A stretch of 64,000 nucleotides of DNA from Sulfurimonas hongkongensis (GCF_000445475.1 NZ_AUPZ01000002.1:186001-250000), one strand, 5' to 3'. Positions 42,783 through 52,661 are shown, counted from the first letter of the stretch. The notes: a model not told the origin generated them from the letters alone. Program-made: numbers and translations.

Positions 42783-44489
42783 ATGCAAAGCCCAGAGCCA
42801 AAACTAAATAAACGAGAGAGATACAAAGCAAGACTAAAACCTATAGAGTATTTCAAAGAATTTGAAGATCTTGACTTTGAAAACTTAGCAGAGGGAGATA
42901 GATTTTTCCTTCAAGACTTTGGTATCTTTACTACTGACTTTTTAGAAGATGAATTTACTATGCGTCTTCGAGTTCCTGCTGGAAGAGTTACAACTGAGCA
43001 GTTTTGCCATATTGCAAATGTGGTTGAGGAGTATGACTTAACTCTTATCACAACTGCAAGAGGTGGTCTACAACTCCACGACCTCGAAGCGGATGATGTC
43101 TTAGCAATTTGGAAAAAACTAAACTCTCATAAACTAACCACCTGGCAAAGTTTTGGCGACAATATAAGAAATATAGTAAGCGATGTTTATGATGGTTGTG
43201 GAGCTTTTAATGTTATAGAAGCATATCCCATCATAGAAAAGATGCAAGACTATATAGTTAAAAATCCCCGCTATGTTGGTATGTTACCTCGTCGTGTATC
43301 TATTGGCATAAGTGGAAATAGTGCAAGTGTTACCTCATTTTTTGCAAATGACCTCTACTTTGCACTTGCAAAAAAAGATGGTGTTTATGGTTTTAAAGTT
43401 TACATGGGCGGAAAAAATACAGAGATAGCCGAGGATGCCGACATATTTTTGCTTGAGGGAGAAGTTTTTGACTTCTTTAAAGCTTTTGTAGAAGCTTTTT
43501 ATCTTCATGGCTCTCGTTTTACAAGATCTAGAACACGTCTTTTTTATCTTATAGAAGAGATAGGGCTAGATGCACTTAAAGCTCACATCCAAAAGGAGTA
43601 CGGTAAGCCTTTTAATAGCGGTGCGGAGATTGTACTAAAAAAGAGGGTCTTCTTGCCGCATGAAGAGTTAAAAGATAAAACTTTTTCTTACTGCTATCAA
43701 ACTGACTTTGCAAGACTAAGTGTTAAAGAGATAAGAGAGATAGCTGACTTTGCAAACAAAAACAACGTAGAGATTAGAATAGGTATAGATCAAAATATCT
43801 ACCTACTTGGATTAAAAGAAAAATCAACTCCATTTGCATCTCCAAAAGAGAGTTCAACCATCATAGCCTGTGCAGGAAGCTTGTGCCCCTACTCTTTTTG
43901 GAGCATAAAAGATGAGACAAAGTACATACCACTTAGTCGCATAGCAAAACATGGCATCACAGTTGGTTTTTCAGGCTGTATCAAAGGCTGTGGAAGACAT
44001 AGACATACTGATATTGGACTTGTTGGACTAAAAACAAATAACTTTGGCGACACAGATGGGGGAGCTAGAGTTTTTCTAGGTGCAGTTCACACAACTGGAA
44101 AGAACGTTGGAAGAATGCTCTTTTCTATGGTTCCCTTTGTTCATCTTTATAAAACTCTTGATCTTATTATAGATATCTATGAACTAAGTAGCTTCAATAA
44201 CTTTGAAGAATTTTCAGACAATATCTTAAACAAGTTCTCAGAGGAGTTTTTAGCTATTTGGATATTGGCGAGTCTGCAAACAAACAAAACACTAAAGTTA
44301 GAGCCAGCAGGCTCTGGATTTGCTTATGAAAAGTCTCTTTTAATGACTCACTTTAGTGATGTTGATTTTATAGAACCAATAGATGAGAGTTTTTCACCTT
44401 CCATCAGTGCAATGGCAAAAAAACTCTGGACAGTGGAGGGAGAAGACCCAACCTATAAACCAAGCATTGATAGAGTAAAATTTCGCTAA
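42783..44489 (+). CDS. Ferredoxin-type nitrite/sulfite reductase (sirohaem enzyme)
   Basis: The 568-residue enzyme has two ferredoxin-like half-domains (MRLRVPAGRVTTEQF and the later LSVKEIREIADFANKN) and two sirohaem domains. The second carries the [4Fe-4S]/sirohaem ligands CAGSLC and SGCIKGCGRH. It reduces nitrite to ammonia or sulfite to sulfide in assimilation. NirA and Sir are hard to tell apart by eye; nearby mogA (molybdenum cofactor) leans towards nitrogen assimilation. GGAG lies 9 bases before the ATG at 42783; the TTG one codon earlier is possible. Confidence 0.88.
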   Translation: MQSPEPKLNKRERYKARLKPIEYFKEFEDLDFENLAEGDRFFLQDFGIFTTDFLEDEFTMRLRVPAGRVTTEQFCHIANVVEEYDLTLITTARGGLQLHDLEADDVLAIWKKLNSHKLTTWQSFGDNIRNIVSDVYDGCGAFNVIEAYPIIEKMQDYIVKNPRYVGMLPRRVSIGISGNSASVTSFFANDLYFALAKKDGVYGFKVYMGGKNTEIAEDADIFLLEGEVFDFFKAFVEAFYLHGSRFTRSRTRLFYLIEEIGLDALKAHIQKEYGKPFNSGAEIVLKKRVFLPHEELKDKTFSYCYQTDFARLSVKEIREIADFANKNNVEIRIGIDQNIYLLGLKEKSTPFASPKESSTIIACAGSLCPYSFWSIKDETKYIPLSRIAKHGITVGFSGCIKGCGRHRHTDIGLVGLKTNNFGDTDGGARVFLGAVHTTGKNVGRMLFSMVPFVHLYKTLDLIIDIYELSSFNNFEEFSDNILNKFSEEFLAIWILASLQTNKTLKLEPAGSGFAYEKSLLMTHFSDVDFIEPIDESFSPSISAMAKKLWTVEGEDPTYKPSIDRVKFR

Positions 44490-44496
44490 TGCTTTT

Positions 44497-45030
44497 CTAT
44501 TTAGTCTTTGGTCTAAAAGCCTTTATAACCTCTTCATTAGTCTCTATATATGGACCTTCAATAAGGTCTATACAGTAAGGAACAGCAGGAAATACTGCAT
44601 CTAAACACTCACGGATAGACTTTGGTTTTCCCGGAAGATTTATAATCAAAGATTTTCCTCTTATCCCTGCACTTTGACGAGATAAAATTGCAGTTGGCAC
44701 GTATTGCAGGCTTACTTGACGCATAAGTTCACCAAAGCCTGGCATCATCTTATCGCATACATTTTCAGTTGCCTCTGGAGTTACATCACGAAGTGCTGGC
44801 CCTGTTCCACCTGTAGTCACTACCAAGCAGCAAGACTCACTATCACAAAGCTCTTTCATAGTCTTCTCTAGCAAGCTTTGCTCATCTGCTATACATCTAT
44901 AAACTATCTCAAAATCATTCTTTAAGTACTCTTTCATAGTATCTTGAATTGCCACGCCTGAGATATCTTCATATATCCCTCTACTTGCTCTATCACTCGC
45001 TGTTATTACACCTATTTTTATTTTATTCAT
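44497..45030 (-). CDS. mogA: Molybdopterin adenylyltransferase
   Basis: The 177-residue protein of the MogA/MoaB family has the start KIGVITASDRASRG, the TTGGTGPALRDVTPEAT core motif, and GIRGKSLIINLPGKPKSI. It adenylylates molybdopterin before molybdenum insertion. AAAGGAA precedes the start. It is convergent with the nitrite/sulfite reductase, 7 bases away, and has a perfect 42-base palindrome in its upstream region. Confidence 0.93.
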   Translation of the reverse strand: MNKIKIGVITASDRASRGIYEDISGVAIQDTMKEYLKNDFEIVYRCIADEQSLLEKTMKELCDSESCCLVVTTGGTGPALRDVTPEATENVCDKMMPGFGELMRQVSLQYVPTAILSRQSAGIRGKSLIINLPGKPKSIRECLDAVFPAVPYCIDLIEGPYIETNEEVIKAFRPKTK

Positions 45031-45053
45031 TTCATTATTTCCTTTATATGATA

Positions 45054-45095
45054 GATAATAATTGTTTTATAACCGTTTATAAAACAATTATTATC
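45054..45095. terminator. Perfect 19-base-pair AT-rich inverted repeat between bioV and mogA
   Basis: The arms GATAATAATTGTTTTATAA (45054-45072) and its exact complement (45077-45095) flank a four-base loop, CCGT. It lies 9 bases after the bioV stop and 23 bases before the mogA start codon on the minus strand. It may terminate the long operon ending with bioV, in either direction, or fold in the mogA leader. No long T-run follows on either strand. Confidence 0.55.
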
Positions 45096-45104
45096 TTAAA
45101 CACC

Positions 45105-45626
45105 TTATTTAGTCTGCAAAAAATGATTTGCACCTTTTATATATGTAACAGTAGAGACTTGAGTAAAAAACTCCCTTGCTCCATCAACATCTATGATTTT
45201 ATCTTTTTCACCTAGATAAACTTCTAATTTTACGCCTTGTTGCACAAGTTTTTCTAACCCATTGATATCCCACTCATAGTTTAACAGCTCTTCTAACTCT
45301 TCTTTTGTACTCTTTTTTTGCTCTACAATTTTTTTTTCATAAGGATCAAAACAGAGCTTTATAAACTGCTTTATATAGACTATCTCACTCTTTGTGTAAG
45401 AGAGAAGTTGAAGTCTCTTAAACTTTGCATCTCTTGTTTGAAAAAAGGCTGGGGATAGAAGTTGTAGAGTATCTACTCTCTTTTTAACCGCTAGAGTTTT
45501 TTGAACATATTCATAAGCTTTTATAGCTCCATAGCTAAACCCTGCTACGGTGTATTTTGTATCATTTATATACTCTTTAAAGAGATAACTCTCTTTTTGC
45601 AAAGAAAATCCACTAAAGAACTGCAT
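45105..45626 (-). CDS. bioV: Pimeloyl-ACP methyl ester esterase BioV
   Basis: The 173-residue alpha/beta hydrolase has the nucleophile motif GFSYG (Ser31), an acidic segment GEKDKIID near residues 148-155 and a C-terminal His168 (GANHF). The start MQFFSGFSLQKESYLF and overall short length fit BioV, the esterase that replaces BioH in Helicobacter and relatives to complete pimelate synthesis for biotin. It overlaps the FtsH-like gene by 14 bases, at the end of a long minus-strand run. Confidence 0.87.
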   Translation of the reverse strand: MQFFSGFSLQKESYLFKEYINDTKYTVAGFSYGAIKAYEYVQKTLAVKKRVDTLQLLSPAFFQTRDAKFKRLQLLSYTKSEIVYIKQFIKLCFDPYEKKIVEQKKSTKEELEELLNYEWDINGLEKLVQQGVKLEVYLGEKDKIIDVDGAREFFTQVSTVTYIKGANHFLQTK

Positions 45627-47250
45627 CTATTGCTTCTTTAACATCTGACTTTGTGATGCTCTCTTTCTCAGAGAGCTTCTCTTCAACCACAATCATTACA
45701 TCTGACATTTTCTCTATAAGAGCTTTTGTCTCTCTATGTAGCTTTGAGGTAAGAGCCTCATTTTGCTCAATAGAGTAGATAAGAGTCTCACCCATTCCAT
45801 ACTCTTTTAGCATCTTCTCTACAAGCTCTTTAGCCTCATCCAAATCAACCTTAGCACTACTTGCATGCTCGCCGTACTTAATACCACAAGCAACAACTCC
45901 AGCTAAAAGCATCTTGATTCTTGATTCAAGCTCATGCTTAATAAGTGGCTCATCTACAGTTGGAGTTAGCTTTTCATTTGAGAGCATTAACTTCTCAAAA
46001 GGAAGATCAAAGTAAGTAGCAACTATTGCTTTTGCAGCTTGGTAAGTTACTCTATAGGCCTTTTGTTTATCACTTAGCATCTGAAGCTTTTTCTTTCCAA
46101 ACATCACTTTATCTTTTACCTGATGGAAGTGATCTATATTGACTTTTTTATCATCTTGTCTTAACGCTAAGAGAGCTGCCTCATTTACAAGTGCAGCTAA
46201 TGCCGCTCCATTGAAGCCTACTGTCATCTTTGCTATTTTCATGACTTCTAAGTCATTTGGTACTCTGCTTAGGTATTTCTCTAAGATAGCTGCCCTCTCT
46301 TTTTTTGTTGGAAGTTCTACAAAAACTCTTCTATCAAATCTACCAGCACGAAGAAGTGCTGAGTCTAGTACATCTATCTTGTTTGTAGCAGCAATAACTA
46401 TGATGCCGCTTTGACCTTCAAAACCATCCATCTCAGTTAGTAACTGATTTAGTGTAGCTTCTCTCTCATCGTTTCTAACACCCTCTCTTTTTTTACCAAC
46501 TGCATCTATCTCATCTATAAAAATGATAGAGGGTGCTGAGTTTTTTGCAGCTAAAAAGAGTTCATGAACCCTTTTTGCTCCCATACCTACATAGATCTGT
46601 ACAAAAGAAGCGCCACTTTGGTAAAAAAACGGCACACCAGCCTCATGCGCAACTGCCTTTGCTATCATAGTTTTACCAACACCCGGAGGTCCAATCAAAA
46701 GCACGCCCCTTGGCATCCTAGCACCAAAATTTTTATACCTTGTGGGCTTTTTCATAAAGTCTATAATCTCTTCAAGCTCAATCTTAACATCGCTAATGCC
46801 ACCAATATCACTAAACTTTACATCACTCTTTATAGCTTCAAGCGGAGCATTTTGTATCTCAACTCTTGAAGCATTAACTCCACCACCTTCAACAATAACC
46901 CCTCTTTTTTGCCACCACCTAAAGATAAGTGAGCCTATGCCTAAAGCTAAGACTGCAAAAAGTATATAGACTATGACATTAGAACCAGCACCGACTTCAA
47001 CTTTATGGTTTATAAACATCTCAGGTTTAACTTGAGAAGATGCTATCTTGTAAATATCGTTATCAGTTTTTAAATATACATAGTCCTTTGTAATAGTTAC
47101 TTTTTTTACTGTATGATTATCAAGTATCTTTTTTGCTTCATAGAGGGTTATCTTTGAAGAGTTGTCTCTAAGGACTGCAAATAGTACCAAAGCGATAATA
47201 AAAAAAGATGATAAATAGAGTAGTATTTTATTTGTCTTAGAGTTTGGCAT
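45613..47250 (-). CDS. FtsH-like membrane AAA+ protein without the HEXXH protease site
   Basis: The 545-residue protein has the FtsH layout: two N-terminal transmembrane helices (about 8-27 and 92-111), a periplasmic segment, the AAA module with Walker A GPPGVGKT (187-194), Walker B IIFIDE (242-247) and the second region of homology (LLRAGRFDRR), then the peptidase-like domain. Where FtsH has YHEAGHAI, this protein reads YQAAKAI (402-408). Both zinc His and the catalytic Glu are gone, and the C-terminal domain is short. The ATG at 47250 has GGAGA upstream. It probably unfolds or remodels proteins, or partners a true FtsH encoded elsewhere, rather than cutting them itself. Confidence 0.88.
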   Translation of the reverse strand: MPNSKTNKILLYLSSFFIIALVLFAVLRDNSSKITLYEAKKILDNHTVKKVTITKDYVYLKTDNDIYKIASSQVKPEMFINHKVEVGAGSNVIVYILFAVLALGIGSLIFRWWQKRGVIVEGGGVNASRVEIQNAPLEAIKSDVKFSDIGGISDVKIELEEIIDFMKKPTRYKNFGARMPRGVLLIGPPGVGKTMIAKAVAHEAGVPFFYQSGASFVQIYVGMGAKRVHELFLAAKNSAPSIIFIDEIDAVGKKREGVRNDEREATLNQLLTEMDGFEGQSGIIVIAATNKIDVLDSALLRAGRFDRRVFVELPTKKERAAILEKYLSRVPNDLEVMKIAKMTVGFNGAALAALVNEAALLALRQDDKKVNIDHFHQVKDKVMFGKKKLQMLSDKQKAYRVTYQAAKAIVATYFDLPFEKLMLSNEKLTPTVDEPLIKHELESRIKMLLAGVVACGIKYGEHASSAKVDLDEAKELVEKMLKEYGMGETLIYSIEQNEALTSKLHRETKALIEKMSDVMIVVEEKLSEKESITKSDVKEAIDAVL

Positions 47251-48481
47251 GATTAAATTCTCCTCTAGCTTCATAGTTTTGTATAGTTACCCAATTTCCT
47301 AGTAAGTCCTCTTTTGAATCAACCACTATCTTGTTAAAATGTTGGTCGTGTCCTACAAAGAGAGAGCCTTTTTGACTCTCTAGTAGGACTTCTAACTCAC
47401 CACTAAAAGCACTTCTAAACTCTAGATTTTTTTGCTTTACAACAGATTCTAACTCATGTAGACGTTCTTTTGCAAGCTTACCATTTACCTCAGGTTTTAG
47501 AGTTGCTGATGGAGTACCATCTCGTTTTGAGTATGTAAAGGCATGCAGATGCGTAAGTGGCAGATCTCTTACATTTTGCATAGCCTCTTCCCATAGCTCT
47601 TTAGTCTCTCCAGGATGACCTGTTATAAAGTCTGTTCCAATAGCAAAACCCTTTGAGGCTAACTCTTCAAAAAGCTCACAATCATGCTTATAAACATTTC
47701 TTCTATTCATCAGCTTTAACATCTTTGGCGAAGTGTGTTGAAGTGCGATGTGAAGATGTCGCTCTAACCAGCTCTCACCTAAAATCTCTTTAAACTCATC
47801 TGTTATTTGAATAGGCTCAACACTACCTAGTCTTATGCGTCTAACTCCACGAATTTGTGAGATTTTTTTCATAAGTGAAGCTAGTGAGCTATTGGTTTTT
47901 TGTCCATAACTTCCAATATTTGTACCAGTTAAAATAAACTCTCCAAAACCATTAGATGCGAGTCTCTGGATTTGCTCTAAAATTCTTGCCTCATCCATAC
48001 TTCTAGCATCACCTCTTACAAAGGGAATGATGCAGTATGAACATCTAAAACTGCACCCCTCTTGTATCTTTATAAACGCCCTACTCTTACCAACAAAGTC
48101 ATCAACAACTGCATTGTCTATATGGTTTAAATCTCCAGCATCATAAAATGGTTTTTCCTCTTGCAAAAAGCTCTCTATCTTTAGCTTTTCACTCTGTCCA
48201 AATACTCCATGAACTCTACCACTCTTTAGAAGTGACTCGCCTTTTGTATGAGCGCCACATCCAGTGAGATAAACCTTTGCATCTGATGTTTTTTCTATTT
48301 GGCTTAAGTATGAGCGAACATGAGTATCCGCTCCATTTGTAACTGTACAAGAGTTTATAACTATTATCTCAGCCTCAGATTCAACTTCTGTTATCTCGTA
48401 GTTTTTTAAAGCTTGCATCATAACTTGTGAATCATAAATATTTGTTCTACAACCAAAGGTTTTAAAAAATACTTTTTTCAT
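47237..48481 (-). CDS. mtaB: tRNA t6A37 methylthiotransferase MtaB
   Basis: This radical SAM enzyme adds a methylthio group to t6A37 of tRNAs. The 414-residue protein has the N-terminal UPF0004 cluster Cys (FGCRTN, INSCTV, TGCGAH) and the radical SAM motif CSFRCSYCIIPFVRG. It also has the ILTGTNIGSYG segment typical of MtaB. It overlaps the mscS-type gene by 4 bases and the FtsH-like gene by 14, so all belong to one transcript. Confidence 0.94.
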   Translation of the reverse strand: MKKVFFKTFGCRTNIYDSQVMMQALKNYEITEVESEAEIIVINSCTVTNGADTHVRSYLSQIEKTSDAKVYLTGCGAHTKGESLLKSGRVHGVFGQSEKLKIESFLQEEKPFYDAGDLNHIDNAVVDDFVGKSRAFIKIQEGCSFRCSYCIIPFVRGDARSMDEARILEQIQRLASNGFGEFILTGTNIGSYGQKTNSSLASLMKKISQIRGVRRIRLGSVEPIQITDEFKEILGESWLERHLHIALQHTSPKMLKLMNRRNVYKHDCELFEELASKGFAIGTDFITGHPGETKELWEEAMQNVRDLPLTHLHAFTYSKRDGTPSATLKPEVNGKLAKERLHELESVVKQKNLEFRSAFSGELEVLLESQKGSLFVGHDQHFNKIVVDSKEDLLGNWVTIQNYEARGEFNHAKL

Positions 48482-50118
48482 ATTGTCTCACCAATATCAA
48501 AAGGAGGTTCTTTTTTTGTCTCATTATTGAGATGGAGTCTTTGAGTAGGATATGCTATAGTTATGTCATCTTCTTTATTAAAAGCATCAACAATCTCTAC
48601 AGATATAACACTTCTTAGAGTTAAAGTTGCATAAGCGTTTGTTAAGTACCAAGAATCTATAGATACACCATTTTCTTTTATAAAGGAAAATATTCTAGGT
48701 TCAACATTTGTGTTTTTTAGGCTGTACTGATTTCTAAGTTTGTTTAACTGTTTTCTTGTTATATCTGTATAACCTTTAGAGTACTTCTTAACTATCTCTT
48801 TTGCTATATGCATAGCTTTTTTGTGGTTAGACTCAAAGGTAATAGTAATATGCACACCATCCCAAACTGTCTTTAGTGTAGAGTGTGTATAGTTGGCTAT
48901 CATATGTGTAAATACATAGTTATTTGGAATAAAGATGATTCTTCCAGCTCTTCTGTTATCACTAACAGCTGTTAGAGTTATATCTTCAAGTATGGTCATG
49001 CGAAGTAATGAGATATCCATAACATCTCCAACATACTTCATTCCAGCCAAATCAACTCGTATCCTATCTCCCACATGAATACTACCACCGATAACCACAA
49101 CAAGCCAGCCAAGTATACTCATAAACCAGTCTTTCATGGCAATTGCAATACCAGCAGATGCAAATCCAAGTATGGTTACAAGATAACTAGCATTTTCTAT
49201 ATAGTTAAAAAATAGGATAAGTATAATGAGCGTAACATTTAAAAATGTGATGATTTTATTTGTCATATAAAATCGCTCGTTATCAGTTATATACTTCTTA
49301 ACAATTAGTTTTAGGGTAAAAAATATAAAAAATACTACTAATATAACTACGCCTATTTTAGCGAGTTTTAGAACCTGAACCTCTATATCTTTGTTAATAT
49401 TTATCTCAATAATTTCTAATCTTTTTTGATAAACCTCAGATGCGACTTCCATAGTCTCTAGCGCTGTCTCAAATCTCTCTAGCTGTTTGTGCTTCTTCTC
49501 TATCTCTTTTTCATACTTTTTTTCAGTATCTAGAGCCGCTATCTCTTTATAGATTTCACTCTCTTTACGCAAAAGATTTATGAGCTGAGTTAGTTCATCT
49601 TTTCTCTTGATATAGTCATTAAAATCAGAGTTTAAAGTTTTAATAAGTGATATACCAGTAAAAATATCAAAAGGATTGGTAATACTAGGCGTATCTTCAA
49701 TACTAGGTGGAGTGATAAGAGTTGAAAATGGTGCACTATCTTTTTCTTTAAACTTCTCTATCTGTATAGTTAAAATTTTCTCTTTTGAGATGATGGCGTT
49801 TAGTTCATCTTGCTCACTAATAGTTTTTTTCTTTTTGTTTTTTAAAAACTTTATTCTATCTTTTATTTTTTGCAAAGACTCTCTAACATCAAGTGATGTG
49901 AGGTAAGATGCATAACTTTTTGTCCAAACTCTCTCTTTAGATATATCTTCTTCTAGCTTTTTTAAACGATTAAGATACTCAGAGATTCTCTTAAGTCTTT
50001 GTTGTTCTTGCTCTTGTTCTATCTTTTGGAGCTGCTCTTTACTTAACTTCTCTATAGGTTCAGTTTCTGCAAAAACTATTGAGCTAAGTAGTAAAAACAG
50101 AAAAAAGATTATTTTCAT
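48478..50118 (-). CDS. MscS-family mechanosensitive channel with coiled-coil N-terminus
   Basis: The 546-residue protein has a signal peptide (KIIFFLFLLLSSIVFA) and a long periplasmic coiled coil (about residues 20-230). Transmembrane helices follow, including the pore-lining one, SAGIAIAMKDWFMSILGWLVV, and the cytoplasmic MscS domain (VGDRIRVDLAGMKYVGDVMDISLLRMTI). It is longer than E. coli MscS and resembles the MscK/YnaI-like members with N-terminal extensions. It would protect the cell against hypo-osmotic shock. Confidence 0.9.
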   Translation of the reverse strand: MKIIFFLFLLLSSIVFAETEPIEKLSKEQLQKIEQEQEQQRLKRISEYLNRLKKLEEDISKERVWTKSYASYLTSLDVRESLQKIKDRIKFLKNKKKKTISEQDELNAIISKEKILTIQIEKFKEKDSAPFSTLITPPSIEDTPSITNPFDIFTGISLIKTLNSDFNDYIKRKDELTQLINLLRKESEIYKEIAALDTEKKYEKEIEKKHKQLERFETALETMEVASEVYQKRLEIIEININKDIEVQVLKLAKIGVVILVVFFIFFTLKLIVKKYITDNERFYMTNKIITFLNVTLIILILFFNYIENASYLVTILGFASAGIAIAMKDWFMSILGWLVVVIGGSIHVGDRIRVDLAGMKYVGDVMDISLLRMTILEDITLTAVSDNRRAGRIIFIPNNYVFTHMIANYTHSTLKTVWDGVHITITFESNHKKAMHIAKEIVKKYSKGYTDITRKQLNKLRNQYSLKNTNVEPRIFSFIKENGVSIDSWYLTNAYATLTLRSVISVEIVDAFNKEDDITIAYPTQRLHLNNETKKEPPFDIGETI

Positions 50119-51167
50119 TTAACATCTCCAAACTTATCTAAAACAGACATAATCACACTTGGCTCTACATTATTTATGATCTCAACCTCACCAATAGCTT
50201 TTGCTAGTATAAAAGTGACGCTTTCATCTGAGCTTTTTTTATCAAGAAAAAAAGCATCATAAAAGCTATTACTATTTTTGATTTTGTAACTTGTTGGTAA
50301 GTTATACTTTTGCAAAATATTTTTAACTCTTAAGATTTCATCTCTACTCATTAGTCCAAGACTAAGTGAGACTTCATTTGCCATAATCATACCAATAGCC
50401 ACAGCTTCTCCGTGAAGAAACTCTTTGTAGTTTGTCTCGTTTTCTATAACATGTGCAAAAGTATGGCCATAATTTAGTGCAGCCCTTAAACCATGCTCTT
50501 TCTCATCCTTTACAACAACACTAGCTTTTGTCTCAACCGCTTTTTTTATGGCTTGTGCTAAGAGTTCTTTGTCATTAAGATCTGCATCTTCTAAGAATTC
50601 AAAAAAATCTTTATCAAATGTTATCGCCATCTTAAGCATCTCTGCCACTCCAGCACCAAACTCTCGTGGTGCTAGTGTATTTAAAAAATATGGGTCAATA
50701 AAAACAGCTTTTGGTTGATGAAATGCTCCAATGAGATTTTTACCATAAGCGTTATTCATTCCAGTTTTTCCGCCAACACTTGCATCTACTTGAGATAAAA
50801 GTGTAGTTGGGATTTGTATAAAGTCGATACCTCTTTGGTAGATGCTAGCAGCATATCCTGTCATATCTCCAATAACACCACCACCAAAAGCTATAAGCAT
50901 TGATTTTCTGTTAAATCTATGGTTAAAGAGTGATTCTAAAATAGTATCTATACTCTCTTGGTTTTTATACTCCTCTCCATCACTTAGAGTTATGATATAG
51001 AGCTCTTTTGCACTTATAAAACTAAGAAGGTATGAAAGATGCAAACCTGCTACTTTTGGGTTTGTTATAATGGCTACTTTTGTATCAAAGTGAATTTTTT
51101 TAAGAGTGTCTATGCTTATATCATAAGAGTTATCAACAACTTTTTTAAGGGGAATATTTACTTGCAT
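50115..51167 (-). CDS. aroB: 3-dehydroquinate synthase
   Basis: AroB converts DAHP to 3-dehydroquinate in the shikimate pathway. The 350-residue protein has the NAD region (GGGVIGDMTGYAAS), QIPTTLLSQVDASVGGKTGMN, and the metal-binding residues within LNYGHTFAHVIE and HGEAVAIGM. Length fits the family. It is coupled to the MscS-type gene by a 4-base overlap. Confidence 0.97.
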   Translation of the reverse strand: MQVNIPLKKVVDNSYDISIDTLKKIHFDTKVAIITNPKVAGLHLSYLLSFISAKELYIITLSDGEEYKNQESIDTILESLFNHRFNRKSMLIAFGGGVIGDMTGYAASIYQRGIDFIQIPTTLLSQVDASVGGKTGMNNAYGKNLIGAFHQPKAVFIDPYFLNTLAPREFGAGVAEMLKMAITFDKDFFEFLEDADLNDKELLAQAIKKAVETKASVVVKDEKEHGLRAALNYGHTFAHVIENETNYKEFLHGEAVAIGMIMANEVSLSLGLMSRDEILRVKNILQKYNLPTSYKIKNSNSFYDAFFLDKKSSDESVTFILAKAIGEVEIINNVEPSVIMSVLDKFGDVK

Positions 51168-51254
51168 CAGCTATCCAAATTTTAATTAATATATAGGGTA
51201 TCTCTAGTGATAGATAATACTTAAAAAAGGGTAAGAAAAAGCTAAATCACAAGA

Positions 51255-52661
51255 TTATAGTTGAACAGGTAGAAAAATCTGATGATAATTATCTAGTTTG
51301 TAATATAATTTTTCACTATCTGTTGATAAAAGTGAATAGATTCTTCTCTTTTTTACTTTTGGAGTAAATGGCAAGATATGAACAAAATTCTCTTTTTTTC
51401 TAAGCTCTCTTATGGGATTTTCATTCTCATTTATAACTTTAATACTCTTAGAAAAAATTGCAGCAAGGTTGTTATAGTGCTCGATGGTTTGCTCTTTATC
51501 ATCATCATGTTCATTTACATAGCTATAGATTTCTAAGTTAAATCCCATCTGTTCAGAGATGTCAAAAATAGTGGAAGATATCTTCTCTAAGTCTCGATTG
51601 TTTGTTAGTATAATAGCTGCATCTTTAACGCTTGAAAAAGATCTATCAGAGAGTTTGAGCACAGGGACATGTGACTCATAAAGAGTGTTTCTAGTATAGT
51701 AATCGCCAAACATTTCAGATGAGACTATGACTAAACCTATATGGTAGTATTTTATATCTTTATAAAAAGTAGCTCTTAAATCTCTTGATTTGTACTCTAT
51801 ATCTACAATAACATTTTCATCTCTAAACTCTTTTATATATTGAAGAGTCTCTATATTACTAGGGTTTACCACTTTTATAACTAGGTTATGCTTAAACTTT
51901 TTATGAGCAAAAACTGCCCGTCTTATCATCTCTTTTATAGTATTTGAGTTTACTAAGCACATATCTACATATAAAAAGATGTTTGAGCCAAAAGGTTCAG
52001 GAAACTGCCCCAACTCTCTCTTAATAGCACGATAAACTGACTTTAAAACAGCAGGATCACCCACTAAAACTAAAAGGTCATTTGGTTGAATCATTCTTCT
52101 TCGTGATGGCATAAGAAGTTTTCTATTTCTGTAAATAGCAACAATTCGCCAATTTTTTTGCTCTATTACGCCAATATGCCTATAAACAAAAGAGCTTCCA
52201 AATGGAACTAAAACTTCCATTATCTCACCCTCGCCAATCCCTACATTTTGAGCGATTACTGGAACATTTGGTAAATAATCAAGAAGCCTTGATGCTAAAA
52301 TCTCATTAGAATTAACCATAAGAACATCCGAGTCTTCATTTTGCATATCCCACTGATTTAAAACAATAACACGAAGATTTTTTTTGACAAGTCTTATATT
52401 TTTGATAGTATTTTCAGTGTCAAGCTGACTATCCATAGCAATAATGACTTGAACAAACTCCATCTTTAAAAGATTTGAGAGTTTGTAAAAGCTAGTTGGG
52501 TCAAATTCGTAAAATTTAAAACGAGCAGGATTAACTTCTTCATACTTTTTTGCTTTAAGCTCAATTACATAGTAAATATTTTCACTTGTATATGTCTCAA
52601 TAACTCTTTGTATAAAATGTTCGCCTACACTACCATCACTAATTATCAAAATTTTTTTCAA
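51255..52661 (-). CDS. TrkA-type NAD-binding/RCK protein
   Basis: The 468-residue soluble protein begins with a Rossmann-like TrkA_N domain (KKILIISDGSVGEHFIQRVIE), followed by a TrkA_C/RCK domain (about residues 140-215, ending DLLVLVGDPAVLKSVYRAIK). A second nucleotide-binding-like region fills the C-terminal half. The glycine motif is weaker than in TrkA (SDGSVGE). Such proteins regulate potassium channels or transporters, but no channel is adjacent, so the partner is unknown. Confidence 0.82.
   Translation of the reverse strand: MKKILIISDGSVGEHFIQRVIETYTSENIYYVIELKAKKYEEVNPARFKFYEFDPTSFYKLSNLLKMEFVQVIIAMDSQLDTENTIKNIRLVKKNLRVIVLNQWDMQNEDSDVLMVNSNEILASRLLDYLPNVPVIAQNVGIGEGEIMEVLVPFGSSFVYRHIGVIEQKNWRIVAIYRNRKLLMPSRRRMIQPNDLLVLVGDPAVLKSVYRAIKRELGQFPEPFGSNIFLYVDMCLVNSNTIKEMIRRAVFAHKKFKHNLVIKVVNPSNIETLQYIKEFRDENVIVDIEYKSRDLRATFYKDIKYYHIGLVIVSSEMFGDYYTRNTLYESHVPVLKLSDRSFSSVKDAAIILTNNRDLEKISSTIFDISEQMGFNLEIYSYVNEHDDDKEQTIEHYNNLAAIFSKSIKVINENENPIRELRKKENFVHILPFTPKVKKRRIYSLLSTDSEKLYYKLDNYHQIFLPVQL

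Noticed and set aside
45054-45095. Fur box upstream of mogA
   Set aside because: GATAAT and ATTATC ends resemble a Fur site, but the perfect 19-base arms and loop are far longer than any Fur box and point to an RNA hairpin.
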